Assembly: GCF_000429445.1 (NCBI RefSeq)
Contig: NZ_AUBW01000008.1
Span: 62,001 to 126,000 of the forward strand
Source: Algoriphagus terrigena DSM 22685
Lineage (GTDB): Bacteria > Bacteroidota > Bacteroidia > Cytophagales > Cyclobacteriaceae
Length of the DNA: 64,000 bases
Direction of reading: 5' to 3'
Below the pieces are notes generated by a model that was not told where the DNA came from, ran no database searches, and saw only the letters and a program-made list of their open reading frames with translations. Every line of letters begins with the position of its first letter. Positions within the stretch are counted from its first letter, which is position 1. The position numbers and the translations under genes are program-made. This document shows, one piece after another, positions 18,237-27,500 of the stretch.

Positions 18237-18295
18237 TTTTGCCACGAAGGCTTGAAAGTTAATATTTGGCCACGAAGACGCTATGACGCTAAGAG
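18237..18295 (+). repeat. Left copies of a CCACGAAG-type dispersed repeat
   Basis: TTTTGCCACGAAGGCT at 18237-18252 and a second GCCACGAAG at 18269-18277 leading into ACGCTATGACGCTAAGAG. The first copy is an inverted match (15 of 16 bases) to 18753-18768 on the other side of the GxxExxY gene. The pair frames a segment of 532 bp. The same word also occurs at 20.0 kb between two tRNA genes. Confidence 0.75.
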
Positions 18296-18307
18296 AAAAA
18301 GGGGAAA

Positions 18308-18703
18308 CTATGTATTCACAAAGCGTCTGATTCCTCTTTTGATCAAGGGAACGTTGAAATTGATCAGGTATCCAAGATTTAACCGGGAAAGTTTGAGATG
18401 GCTGATGATTTGGGACTCCCATACAGGATTGACAATTTCGACAGCTTTGAGCTCTACAATCACGCGATCATTGATTAAAAGATCTAACCGTAGACCTTCA
18501 TCAAACCAGATTCCATCATAGCAAATTGGAATATTCACTTGTCTTTTTACTTCAAATCCTGCTTTTTTAAGTTCATGCTCCATGCATACCTCGTAAATTC
18601 TTTCCAAAAGCCCAGGGCCAAGTGCTTTGTGGATAGTGAAAGCGGCATTAACCACCTCTTTTCCGATTTCTTCCTCTAATTCTGTAGGTTTCCCGTAATT
18701 CAT
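18308..18703 (-). CDS. GxxExxY family protein
   Basis: A 131-residue member of the GxxExxY family, named for the motif seen here as GLLERIYE (G-x-x-E-x-x-Y). The family is thought to have a PD-(D/E)XK nuclease-like fold; the expected acidic and lysine residues appear in GLRLDLLINDRVIVELKAVE (D...E-L-K). Function is not established. The start has a good AAGGAAAG ribosome site. It overlaps no neighbour and points against the quinone oxidoreductase gene. What is unusual is its setting between inverted copies of a dispersed repeat (see 18237 and 18740), a hint that gene and repeat move or are maintained together. Confidence 0.82.
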   Translation of the reverse strand: MNYGKPTELEEEIGKEVVNAAFTIHKALGPGLLERIYEVCMEHELKKAGFEVKRQVNIPICYDGIWFDEGLRLDLLINDRVIVELKAVEIVNPVWESQIISHLKLSRLNLGYLINFNVPLIKRGIRRFVNT

Positions 18704-18739
18704 TGATCTTCTTTCCTTGAAATCAATAATTTAAAAAAT

Positions 18740-18768
18740 CTTTGTGACTTAGAGCCTTAGTGGCAAAA
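18740..18768 (-). repeat. Right copy of the CCACGAAG-type repeat
   Basis: Reading the minus strand, TTTTGCCACTAAGGCT (18768-18753) continues into CTAAGTCACAAAG. It matches the left copy at 18237-18252 with one difference, in inverted orientation. It lies in the 70-nt spacer between the divergent GxxExxY and quinone oxidoreductase genes. Confidence 0.72.
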
Positions 18769-18773
18769 ATAGT

Positions 18774-19748
18774 ATGAAAGCAATCCTTTGTAAAGAGTTT
18801 GGTGGTCCCGAGAAGCTTGTTTTTGGGGATACTCTTGATCCTGTCCCGGGGCCAAAACAGATTTTGATCGCCGTAGAGGCTTGTGGGGTCAATTTTCCAG
18901 ATGTGCTGATCATTCAGAACAAGTATCAGTTTAAGCCTGAACTCCCGTTTTCGCCGGGCGGCGAAGTGGCGGGTAGCGTCATTTCTCTCGGATCCGAGGT
19001 CACGAACTTCCAAATCGGCCAACAGGTTTTGGCGCTTTGCGGCTGGGGAGGTTTTGCCGAGAAAGTGGCTGTCGATGCCAACCGCGTTTTTGCACTTCCA
19101 TCCGGTCTTCCCCCGGAGATTGCCGCCACCACACTCTATACGTATGGCACGTCCTACCATGCACTGAAGGACCGCGCCAACCTTCAGCCTGAGGAGACAC
19201 TTCTAGTGCTCGGAGCAGCCGGAGGCGTGGGTTTGGCGGCAGTCGAGTTGGGAAAACTGATGGGGGCCAAAGTCATCGCCGCCGCCTCTTCCGAAGAGAA
19301 GCTTGCGCTTTGTCAGGAAAAAGGAGCAGATCTGACCATCAACTACGAAATGGAAGACCTGAAATCCCGAATCAAAGAACTGACGGGAGGAAAGGGCGTC
19401 GATGTAGTCTATGATCCTGTTGGAGGGAAATACACAGAGAGTGCCGTCCGCAGCATGGCTTGGAAAGGGCGCTACCTAATCGTAGGCTTTGCCAACGGGG
19501 AAATCCCGCAAATCCCGATGAATCTCCCCTTGCTAAAAGGCTGCTCGATCATCGGAGTTTTTTGGGGGCAGTTTTCCACGCTAGAGGCCAAAGCTAGTTT
19601 TCAAAATACCCAGCAACTGATGGAGTGGATTCAGGTGGGAAAGATCAGGCAACACATCGGGAGAAGCTATTCACTTGAGGAGGCTCCTGAGGCCTTGCAG
19701 GCGATTTTGGATCGGAAGATGCTTGGAAAAGGAGTGGTGATGATTTGA
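18774..19748 (+). CDS. NADPH:quinone oxidoreductase-like (zinc-free MDR family)
   Basis: A 324-residue medium-chain dehydrogenase/reductase of the QOR type, which reduces quinones or alkenals with NADPH. The N-terminal catalytic domain has EACGVNFPDVLIIQNKY and the typical PFSPGGEVAGSV. The Rossmann motif is LVLGAAGGVGLAAVELGKLM (from about 144), followed by the cofactor-binding stretch AKVIAAASSEEKLALCQEKG. Cysteine ligands for structural or catalytic zinc are absent, as expected for QOR. The ATG is 6 bases after the right-hand repeat of the GxxExxY segment. An 18-bp hairpin starts two bases after its stop codon. Confidence 0.9.
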   Translation: MKAILCKEFGGPEKLVFGDTLDPVPGPKQILIAVEACGVNFPDVLIIQNKYQFKPELPFSPGGEVAGSVISLGSEVTNFQIGQQVLALCGWGGFAEKVAVDANRVFALPSGLPPEIAATTLYTYGTSYHALKDRANLQPEETLLVLGAAGGVGLAAVELGKLMGAKVIAAASSEEKLALCQEKGADLTINYEMEDLKSRIKELTGGKGVDVVYDPVGGKYTESAVRSMAWKGRYLIVGFANGEIPQIPMNLPLLKGCSIIGVFWGQFSTLEAKASFQNTQQLMEWIQVGKIRQHIGRSYSLEEAPEALQAILDRKMLGKGVVMI

Positions 19749-19749
19749 T

Positions 19750-19794
19750 TTTACCATGAAAATCGAAAGTACAATATTCGATTTTCATGGTAAA
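19750..19794 (+). repeat. Perfect 18-bp inverted repeat after the oxidoreductase
   Basis: TTTACCATGAAAATCGAA (19750-19767) is repeated in inverse as TTCGATTTTCATGGTAAA (19777-19794), with a 9-nt loop AGTACAATA. It is AT-rich and followed by TTGGCTGC rather than a T tract. It may be the oxidoreductase terminator or mRNA-end stabiliser, or a protein-binding palindrome. Confidence 0.8.
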
Positions 19795-19849
19795 TTGGCT
19801 GCAAGCTAGACGTTTTACCGGGTGAGTTGTGCCCCTTAGGCTGTAACAG

Positions 19850-19884
19850 AAAAAAGGCCCAAAACCCTGGCGGACTTTGGGCCT
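19850..19884 (-). terminator. Terminator of the tRNA-Val/tRNA-Gly operon
   Basis: AGGCCCAAA and TTTGGGCCT form a 9-bp stem around a 12-nt loop; on the minus strand it is followed by TTTTTTCTG. It lies just past the tRNA-Gly(CCC) 3' end. Confidence 0.8.
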
Positions 19885-19891
19885 CTGACAC

Positions 19892-19967
<76 letters not shown>

Positions 19968-19998
19968 TTTTTCTAATCAAATTTATCCTTTTGCCAAA

Positions 19999-20032
19999 AA
20001 GGCACAAAATCTTCGACTTTGTGCCTTCGTGG
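19999..20032 (-). repeat. Hairpin with dispersed-repeat word between tRNAs
   Basis: AAGGCACAAA (19999-20008) and TTTGTGCCTT (20018-20027) are perfect inverse copies around a 9-nt loop, and the right arm runs on into CGTGG. Read on the minus strand this gives CCACGAAGGCACAAA, the same repeat word that frames the GxxExxY gene 1.2 kb away. It lies between tRNA-Val and tRNA-Gly and could be a processing hairpin. Confidence 0.65.
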
Positions 20033-20040
20033 AAATTTTG

Positions 20041-20115
20041 TGGGATCTAAGGGATTCGAACCCATGACCTCTGCTCTGTCAAAGCAGCGCTCTAAACCAA
20101 CTGAGCTAAGATCCC
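20041..20115 (-). tRNA. tRNA-Val (anticodon GAC)
   Basis: On the minus strand: acceptor GGGATCT/AGATCCC, D stem GCTC/GAGC, anticodon stem CTGCT/AGCAG with loop TTGACAG, T loop TTCGAAT. The anticodon is GAC (valine). One T-T mismatch sits in the T stem. CCA is not encoded. Confidence 0.92.
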
Positions 20116-20127
20116 GGTTTGTGGATG

Positions 20128-20157
20128 CGAATATATATAAACCGTCGAGGTTTTCTA
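20128..20157 (-). promoter_or_regulatory. Promoter of the tRNA-Val/tRNA-Gly operon
   Basis: On the minus strand TTTAG, 19 nt, then TATATTCG, each box one base off the phylum consensus at the correct spacing. The bases after the -7 box, GCATCCACAA, are the same as those after the tRNA-Gly promoter at 3.7 kb (GCATCCACAA), which supports the call. It lies 12 nt upstream of tRNA-Val. Confidence 0.55.
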
Positions 20158-20310
20158 AAACTTGGAAGACCAAAACGCCTCATTTATTCATGGAGCGAAA
20201 AAAGTGGATCTTCCAACAAATCAGAACTCGATAAATTGGTGGAAATTAACCACGATTGAAATGAGCTAGATTTTTAGCAAGAAGCTAGGACTGGCTTTGG
20301 CATATTTCAA

Positions 20311-20937
20311 ATGGGATCCAATCTGTTAATGGAAAAAGAATCGGAGAAATATTTTGAGAAATTCAGAGCGCATATTGAAAGATATGTCAAGCTCGGAGAT
20401 GTTGAAATGAACCATATCAGAGGCTTTTTTGCCGCGAAGAAAGTCAAGAAGAAAGGCCTTCTTCTTGAGCCTGGACAGGTATGCGGACTCGAATATTTTA
20501 TAGTCTCAGGACTTTTTCAATCTGCAGTACCGGATGAATTTGGTAAGATACACACCCTGAATTTCCCCCATGAAGAGTGGTGGGTGGGTGATTTCAAAAG
20601 CTTTACCTCACGAATGCCCTCTACAATGAGAATTGAAGCACTGGAAGATTCCATTTTGCTCGGTATATCCCAAACCTCTCTCAATGAGTTATTGGCAAGC
20701 TCAACGAGTTTCGCAACTTATTTTAGAATTCTTAGCGAAAACGCGAGTATCGCTGCAAATGACCGGATTGTTCACCAATTATCGCAGCCGGCTGAAAAAC
20801 GATATGAGCTGTTTTGCCAAAAATATCCGGGGATAAAGGACAGACTTTCACAGAAAAGAATTGCCAGCTTTTTAGGGATTTCTCCAGAATACTTCAATCA
20901 GATAGAAAGAAAATTAAATAAACAGGACTTAATGTAG
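20311..20937 (+). CDS. Crp/Fnr-family transcriptional regulator
   Basis: A 208-residue protein with an N-terminal cyclic-nucleotide-binding-like beta barrel (LLLEPGQVCGLEYFIVSGLF and the following strands to about 125) and a C-terminal winged helix (RLSQKRIASFLGISPEYFNQ, residues about 180-199). The phosphate-binding residues of true cAMP sites are not evident, as in most Bacteroidota members, so its ligand is unknown. An in-frame ATG at 20329 is an equally possible start. It is followed 57 nt later by an NTF2-like gene on the same strand, which may be its target. Confidence 0.83.
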   Translation: MGSNLLMEKESEKYFEKFRAHIERYVKLGDVEMNHIRGFFAAKKVKKKGLLLEPGQVCGLEYFIVSGLFQSAVPDEFGKIHTLNFPHEEWWVGDFKSFTSRMPSTMRIEALEDSILLGISQTSLNELLASSTSFATYFRILSENASIAANDRIVHQLSQPAEKRYELFCQKYPGIKDRLSQKRIASFLGISPEYFNQIERKLNKQDLM

Positions 20938-20964
20938 TTAAAGTTTTTTGCGGCTTGAGCGGGG

Positions 20965-20972
20965 TAGTTTTG
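20965..20972 (+). promoter_or_regulatory. Possible -7 element before the NTF2-like gene
   Basis: TAGTTTTG matches TAnnTTTG and lies 22 nt before the start at 20995. A TTTTTTG lies 14 nt upstream, shorter than the usual 19-nt spacing, so the promoter is uncertain. Confidence 0.35.
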
Positions 20973-20994
20973 TGAAAACCAAACCGAGAAAACA

Positions 20995-21390
20995 ATGACC
21001 AAAAAACACCCAAACATCCAACTAGTCGAGCGCTTTTTTAGAGCGTATGCGGATTCCGATTTTGACGGAATGAACCAAGTAATGGACGCCGATATCAAGT
21101 GGCATATTCCAGGCAACCATCCCTACAGCGGGACAAAAAACGGCATTAGAGAATTAACCGAATACTTCGAAAAACTAAATGAATTCGGTTTCAAAGCCGA
21201 ACAGATAGCAATGGGAGTAAACGACAACTATGTAATAGATTGTCACAGAAATTGGAGTACTTCGAACGCTCCAACAGCTCTTGATGCTATGTCTTGTCTG
21301 CTATGGAAGATCGAGGATAATAAAATTGTTGAGGTTTTCAACTTTCCTCAAAACCAGAATCAGGTTGATAATTTTTTCAATAATGCTTAG
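20995..21390 (+). CDS. NTF2-like/SnoaL-like protein
   Basis: A 131-residue protein of the nuclear transport factor 2 / SnoaL-like fold, a cone-shaped alpha+beta barrel used by many small enzymes and binding proteins. The typical opening helix VERFFRAYADSDFDGMNQVM is followed by DADIKWHIPGNHPYSGTKNG, with His and Trp lining the likely pocket, and later LLWKIEDNKIVEVFNFP. No catalytic role can be assigned. No signal peptide. It is transcribed with or just after the Crp-type regulator gene. Confidence 0.78.
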   Translation: MTKKHPNIQLVERFFRAYADSDFDGMNQVMDADIKWHIPGNHPYSGTKNGIRELTEYFEKLNEFGFKAEQIAMGVNDNYVIDCHRNWSTSNAPTALDAMSCLLWKIEDNKIVEVFNFPQNQNQVDNFFNNA

Positions 21391-21485
21391 AGTTTCGATA
21401 AGCCCAAAGCTCCAACACTGGCAGTTTTATGAGTCAACTTGAAATTATCGGTCAGATGAAGCGACTTCTCGGGACTCGTGATGCA

Positions 21486-24302
21486 CTAGACAAAACTTTC
21501 CCCCAGGTACATACCAGTAAAGTTTTCCTTCTCTTTCGCCAAGTCCTCCGGAATCCCGGCAAAGGTCAAATGCCCGCCTTTATTTCCTCCTTCCGGCCCA
21601 AGGTCGATCACCCAATCCGCTGATTTGATGACTTCTGTATTGTGCTCGATGATGATCACAGAGTGACCTTGGTCGATCAGGGCATTGATCGAGTGAAGCA
21701 GCTTTCGGATGTCGTGGAAGTGTAGTCCGGTGGTCGGTTCGTCGAAGATAAAGAGGATGTGATCGCCGGTTTTCGTTCCGCCTTTCCCCAGGAAAGAGGC
21801 CAGCTTCACCCGCTGGGCTTCGCCGCCGGACAGCGTATTGGAGCTTTGGCCCATTCCGATATAGCCCAATCCAACTTCCTGAAGCGGCTGAAGCTTGTTG
21901 ATGATCTGGGTTTTTCCTTTGAAAAACTCCAAAGCCTCATCGATCGTCATCGCCAACACTTCGGAGATGTCTTTTTCTTTATACTTGACTTCAAGGATTT
22001 CATTCTTGAAGCGCTTGCCTTTGCACGATTCGCAGGTCAGGTGGATGTCCGCCATAAACTGCATTTCCACTGTCGTGGTACCTTCTCCCTGGCAGGCTTC
22101 ACAGCGTCCGCCGTCCACATTGAAGGAGAAAAACGCCGGTTTGTAGCCGCGCTGTTTGCTGAGTGGCTGCTCCGAAAAAAGGTTTCGGATGGCATCATAG
22201 GCTTTCACATACGTCACCGGATTGGAGCGGGATGACTTGCCGATCGGATCCTGATCGACAAACTCTACCTGTGTGATCCGCTTATAATCTCCTTCCAGAC
22301 GTTCGTATTTTCCGCCCTCATCGATGACCGTTCCCAGCATTTTTCCCAAAGCAGGGTAGAGCACTTTCTTGATCAGCGTCGACTTGCCCGATCCCGAAAC
22401 TCCCGTCACCACGGTCAGTGTATTGAGCGGAAACCGGACTGTCAGGTTCTTAAGGTTGTTTTCACGTGCGCCTTTTACCGTGATGGAATCCTTCCATTTC
22501 CGATTGCCGGATTTTTCAAAAATCTTTTCTTCGCCGCGGAGATACTTCGCCGTGTAGGTTTTGCCGGAGGCAATGAGGTCTTCGATTTTTCCCTGAAAAA
22601 GCAGCTCTCCGCCATGCACGCCAGCATCGGGGCCGATATCAATGATTTGATCCGAGGCTTTCATCACCTTGTCCTCATGCTCGACGACGATGACGGTGTT
22701 TCCGAGATCTCTCAGTTCCTTGAGTACACCAATCAACCGATCCGTGTCGCGGGGATGCAGCCCGATGCTCGGTTCGTCTAGGATGTACATTGAGCCGACG
22801 AGTGCAGAGCCCAGGGAGGTTGCCAGCTTGATCCGTTGATATTCTCCGCCGGAGAGCGTGGAGGTCAGTCGATTGAGTGTCAGATAGCCCAAGCCCACCT
22901 GATCCATAAACTCCAATCGGCTGACAATTTCTTTTAAAAGCCGGTTGGCTATCTTGGCTTCGTGTGGGGCCAAGTCTATCTTTTGGAAGAAGGCCATGGC
23001 ATCCTCGATGGGCATCAGCACAATGTCCGTGATGGATTTGCCACCGATCTTGACATAGGACGCGTCCTTTCGTAATCTCGTACCACGACAGTCCGGACAG
23101 GTCGTCCGTCCGCGGAATCGTGACAGCATGACCCGATATTGGATCTTGTAGGTTTTGCTTTCCAGATCTTCGAAAAATGCATCCAGTCCGCTGAAGTACT
23201 TGTTGCCTTTCCAGATCAGTTCTTGTTCCTTTTCGCTGAGTTCGTTATACGATCTATGGATCGGAAAGTCGAATTCAATGCCTTTTTTCAAGAGAGGCTC
23301 CAGCCATTGTTTGCTGGATTCACCCCGCCAGGGGGCGATTGCTCCTTCGTACACAGAAAGCTCCTTGTCCGGAACGACCAGATCTCGGTCGATACCCAAG
23401 ACATTGCCGAATCCTTCGCATCGCTTGCAGGCACCATACGGATTGTTGAAGGAGAAAAAATTGACTGAGGGCAGCTCGAAGCTCATTCCGTCAAGTTCGA
23501 ACCGGTCCGAAAACGACTTGGTTTCCACCTCCGGGACCGTGATTTTGCAGTCTCCATGTCCTTCGAAAAGCGCCGTTTGCACGGAGTCGGCGATGCGAAA
23601 CTGGTTGTCTTCGTCTTCCTTGTGAACCGAAACCCGATCAATCAGGATCTCATACTTGCCTTTGGGTACTTTCTTTTCACCCAAGAGATCCTCGACAAAA
23701 AACACTTCTTCATCGATCAGGATTCGGGTGTAGCCTTTTTGCAGCAACAGCTCCAGTTCCTGCTCGATCTTGCGGCCGCGCTCCAACTGTAGCGGACAGG
23801 AGATCATGACTTTGGATCCTTCTTCAAAAGATTGGACAAAGTCCACAATATCGGTCACGGTGTGATGCTTCACTTCTTTGCCCGAGATCGGAGAAAAAGT
23901 TTTTCCGACCCGAGAGAAAAGCAGCTTCAGGTAATCGTAGATCTCCGTCGTGGTACCGACGGTAGAGCGGGGGTTTTTGTTGCTTACCTTCTGCTGGATC
24001 GCGATCGCTGGAGCTACTCCTTTGATGTATTCCACGTCGGGTTTTTCCATCCTGCCGAGGAATTGTCGGGCATAGGAGCTCAAGCTCTCCACGTACATCC
24101 GCTGGCCTTCGGCAAAAAGTGTGTCGAAAGCCAAAGAGGACTTGCCAGAGCCGGAGAGGCCCGTAATCACCACAAACTTATTTCTGGGAATCGCCACGCT
24201 CAGGCTTTTCAGGTTGTTGACCCGGGCGTTTTTGATTATGATGAAATCTTTGGGATCGAGAGAATCGATGTCGGTTTTAGCTGGTAAAGTGCTCAAAGTC
24301 AT
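21486..24302 (-). CDS. uvrA: Excinuclease ABC subunit A
   Basis: UvrA finds bulky DNA damage and loads UvrB in nucleotide excision repair. The protein is 938 residues from the ATG at 24302 (a TTG three codons upstream is in frame but less likely). Two ABC ATPase modules are complete: Walker A GLSGSGKSS and GVSGSGKST, signature LSGGEYQRIKLA and LSGGEAQRVKLA, Walker B/Q sites IIVVEHEDKVMK and IFDEPTTGLHF. Zinc-binding Cys clusters are seen at CKRCEGFG, CPDCRGTRLR and CEACQGEG...CESCKGKRF. Nothing is missing. It converges with the NTF2-like gene, with 95 nt between the stops. Confidence 0.97.
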   Translation of the reverse strand: MTLSTLPAKTDIDSLDPKDFIIIKNARVNNLKSLSVAIPRNKFVVITGLSGSGKSSLAFDTLFAEGQRMYVESLSSYARQFLGRMEKPDVEYIKGVAPAIAIQQKVSNKNPRSTVGTTTEIYDYLKLLFSRVGKTFSPISGKEVKHHTVTDIVDFVQSFEEGSKVMISCPLQLERGRKIEQELELLLQKGYTRILIDEEVFFVEDLLGEKKVPKGKYEILIDRVSVHKEDEDNQFRIADSVQTALFEGHGDCKITVPEVETKSFSDRFELDGMSFELPSVNFFSFNNPYGACKRCEGFGNVLGIDRDLVVPDKELSVYEGAIAPWRGESSKQWLEPLLKKGIEFDFPIHRSYNELSEKEQELIWKGNKYFSGLDAFFEDLESKTYKIQYRVMLSRFRGRTTCPDCRGTRLRKDASYVKIGGKSITDIVLMPIEDAMAFFQKIDLAPHEAKIANRLLKEIVSRLEFMDQVGLGYLTLNRLTSTLSGGEYQRIKLATSLGSALVGSMYILDEPSIGLHPRDTDRLIGVLKELRDLGNTVIVVEHEDKVMKASDQIIDIGPDAGVHGGELLFQGKIEDLIASGKTYTAKYLRGEEKIFEKSGNRKWKDSITVKGARENNLKNLTVRFPLNTLTVVTGVSGSGKSTLIKKVLYPALGKMLGTVIDEGGKYERLEGDYKRITQVEFVDQDPIGKSSRSNPVTYVKAYDAIRNLFSEQPLSKQRGYKPAFFSFNVDGGRCEACQGEGTTTVEMQFMADIHLTCESCKGKRFKNEILEVKYKEKDISEVLAMTIDEALEFFKGKTQIINKLQPLQEVGLGYIGMGQSSNTLSGGEAQRVKLASFLGKGGTKTGDHILFIFDEPTTGLHFHDIRKLLHSINALIDQGHSVIIIEHNTEVIKSADWVIDLGPEGGNKGGHLTFAGIPEDLAKEKENFTGMYLGESFV

Positions 24303-24559
24303 AGCTGGCAAAGATAGGAAGTCAAAGACGAAAAAGCAGGAAGATATCCAAAAGTGGTCTTGGTGAAGGAGCTAAAATCGAATTTTTCCTGCAAATAGTC
24401 GGACTTTGTAAAATAGATGGTGCTCCGATATTTTAATTGACCTTTTTGACTTTCCTAGCAGATAAAATTTGTACTTTTCAAAGCTGCTTTTTAAAAAATC
24501 CCGTTGATTGGAAGCGCTGAAATTTTGTTAGTTGATTATCACCACCAAGCTCTTTTTGA
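24303..24559. other. Divergent spacer between uvrA and the cyclase gene
   Basis: 257 nt without a gene. It must hold promoters in both directions. On the minus strand TATCTTTG (24316-24309) fits a -7 box but lies only 6 nt from the uvrA ATG. On the plus strand TTTTTG and TAAAATTTG (about 24447-24472) resemble the two boxes at shorter than normal spacing. Neither is convincing. Confidence 0.5.
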
Positions 24560-27500
24560 ATGCCAGATTTACGGTATCGCATATCGGATAAAGTCAGGGA
24601 GAGTTCCCGATACATTGTCTACAAGGCCAGTCGCCTTCGGGACGCAAAACCTGTGACCATTCAGACGTTTCGTTCAGCATACCCCACTTTTCGGGACGTC
24701 AATCATATGAAGCAGGAGTATTCGATCCTGTCCAAGCTTTCCCACCCGAATATCATCCAGCCAATCAGTCTTGAAAACCTCGAAAACCTCCCGGTTTTGG
24801 TCATTGAGGACGCTGCGGGGGTTCCGCTTTCGCATTATTTGAAAAAGGGGCAAATGGATTTGCTGCTGCTGTTGAAGATCGCGATCGGCATCACCAAGGC
24901 CGTCCACTACCTCCATAGCAAGAAAATCATCCACAAAAACCTCAATCCCGAGAACATCCTGGTCAACAGCAATGGAGAGGTGAAGGTTTGGGGATTTGAG
25001 TTTGCGATAGAGCGGGGAAGAGATTTGAACTATTCCAATGTCGGCGAGGCGCTGGAGCTGGGGCTTCACTACATCTCTCCGGAGCAGACCGGCCGGATGA
25101 ATCGGCCCACCGACCATCGGACTGATCTCTATTCGATCGGGGCGATCTGCTATGAAATGATCACCGGCAGACCGGTCTTCCCACTTGAGGATCCGGTCGA
25201 GTTGATCCATGCGCATCTGGCTCTCTTGCCGGAATCTCCCGGAAAACTGCGTGCAGGCCTACCGGCTGTATTGAAAAATATCGTGCTCAAGCTTCTTAAG
25301 AAGCACACCGAGGAGCGCTATCAGAGTTGCTCCGGATTGCTTCACGACCTTGAGCAGTGTCTATACCAGCTTCTGAGCTTCAATCAGATCGACGACTTTG
25401 AGCTGGCGACTCAGGACCACCTCGACCAGTTTCAGATTTCCTCCAAAATCTACGGACGCGATCCCGAGTTGGCGGAGATGAAAAAGATCTTTCATCGAAT
25501 CCAAGATCAAAAAGCCGAGCTCGTGCTTGTCAGCGGCTATTCAGGAGTGGGCAAGTCCAGCTTTGTACGAGAGTTTCAAAAGCACATCAACTTGGAAGGC
25601 GGCTTTTTTGTCGCTGGAAAGTTTGAGCAATACCGAAAAAATCCGCCGCTCAGTTCACTGTTGCTTGCACTCAACGATCTGATCAGCCAGATCCTGATGC
25701 GAAGCGAGGAGCAGCGGGACTATTGGCGATCTATCGCGCTGCAGGCCTTGGGCAACTCCGGCCAACTGATCATCGAGATCATGCCAGACCTGGAGCTGCT
25801 GATCGGGCCTCAGCCGGAGGTACCGGTACTTCCGATGACCGAGTCCAAAAACCGTTTCAACCAAGTCTTCAACAATTTTATCCGCGCTTTCGCACGGGAG
25901 GATCATCCCATGTGCATTTTCCTGGATGACTTGCAGTGGCTGGACACCACGACACGCCGCTGGCTGGAGAGTACCTTGGAAGACCCGGGACTTAAGCACC
26001 TCATGGTGATCTGTGCCTATCGGGAAAATGAAGTTTCGCCTTCCCATCCGCTGATGCTGATGTTGGATCGGCTGAAAAGCAACGACGTCATCACGACTCA
26101 GATAGACCTGAAGCCGCTCGATCAGACCTCCGTCGCGCAGATCGTGGCAGACTCGCTGTCTATATCGCTGGAGCAAAGTGCCGACCTTGCCGAGATTGTC
26201 TTTCGTAAGACCCTTGGGAATCCATTTTTCATCAGGCAGTGTCTCTTGACCCTATACGAAAGCGGTGTGATCCATCTGTCTACTGCAACGCAAAACTGGA
26301 CTTATAGCGCAGCAAAGGCCCGTGAGGTGAAGATCAGCGACAACGTCATCGACCTGATGGCGGAGCTGTTTTACCGCCTGCCGACAGAGGTACAGGCGAC
26401 GCTGAAATATGCAGCATGTGTCGGTAATGTCTTTTCAATTGAGATCCTGAGTGGTCTGGTCGACATCTCGGAAGCGGAGCTGGATATGCAGCTAAAGCTC
26501 GCTGAAAAACTCTGCATCATCGAAAATCTCAACAGTAAGGAGCGTTCCGGTGAGGGAGACTATGGATTTCAGCATGACAAAATCCAGCAGGCCGCCTTGG
26601 CCATGCTTCCGGATGAAGAAAAAAGACGGGTGCGATTGGCGATTGCCAAAAGCTTCCTATCCAAGCTGGAAAACATCGAGCATTCGGACCACATCTACAC
26701 GGTGACGGATCATTTCAATTTTGCGCAGCAACTGATCAGTGACCGACAGCTACTCGATCGCATGGTCTCGCTGAACATTGCCGCCACCATCCGGGCCAAT
26801 CACGCCAATGCCTACGAATCCGCGCTGACCTATATCAAGACGGCGATGGATTTGGTAGAAGAACACAAACTCGAGGTCCCAAAGGAAATACTCCGTGACC
26901 TCAATCTCCATCGGGCCGAATCAGAGCATCTCTCCGGAAACAACGAGTCTGTAGAGGCATTTTTTGATCAGGCACTTTTCCATACCGACGATGTCCTCAG
27001 CAAGGCGAAGGTCACGATCCGTAAGATCCAGTTTTTCAACAATGTCCGCAATTTCGAAGCCGCCTACCGGGCCTGCCGGGAGGTCACTTCGGAGTTGGGC
27101 ATCACGATTCCGGCGAGTTTTTCGCCGCCTGCGCTGCTTGCGGAGTTTGTAAAATATAAAGTGATGATGGGCAAGCGGGATGTGGATCAACTGATCGACT
27201 TGCCCGAGATGCAGGACGAAAAGCTCAAGACGGCCGTGTTGCTGATGGCGGCAGCGGGGCAGTCGGCGTTCCAAATCCGTCCGGAGCTTTGCGTACTCCT
27301 CTGTGCCATTATTGTCAACAGCTGCCTCAAGCATGGCAATACAGCAGGAGCTTTTGTGGGCTATTTAGGTTTTGGGCCGGTTTTCCACAGCGGGATTTTA
27401 GGCTTTAGGACGACGGGTTATAAGTTTGGCCAGTTGATCTTGGCGCTGGTCGAGAAGTTTCATGACTTTGGAGGAAGGGCGGAAGCGTACTTTGTGACCG

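Noticed and set aside
18237..18295. Possible small CRISPR array from the repeated GCCACGAAG words.
   Set aside because: Only two copies 28 nt apart, diverging after nine bases, with no cas genes nearby; an inverted dispersed repeat explains them better.
24309..24316. TATCTTTG on the minus strand 6 nt before the uvrA ATG, suggesting a leaderless uvrA mRNA.
   Set aside because: The -7 box is a perfect match but there is no TTG at the -33 distance, and an 8-base AT-rich match is expected by chance at this scale.
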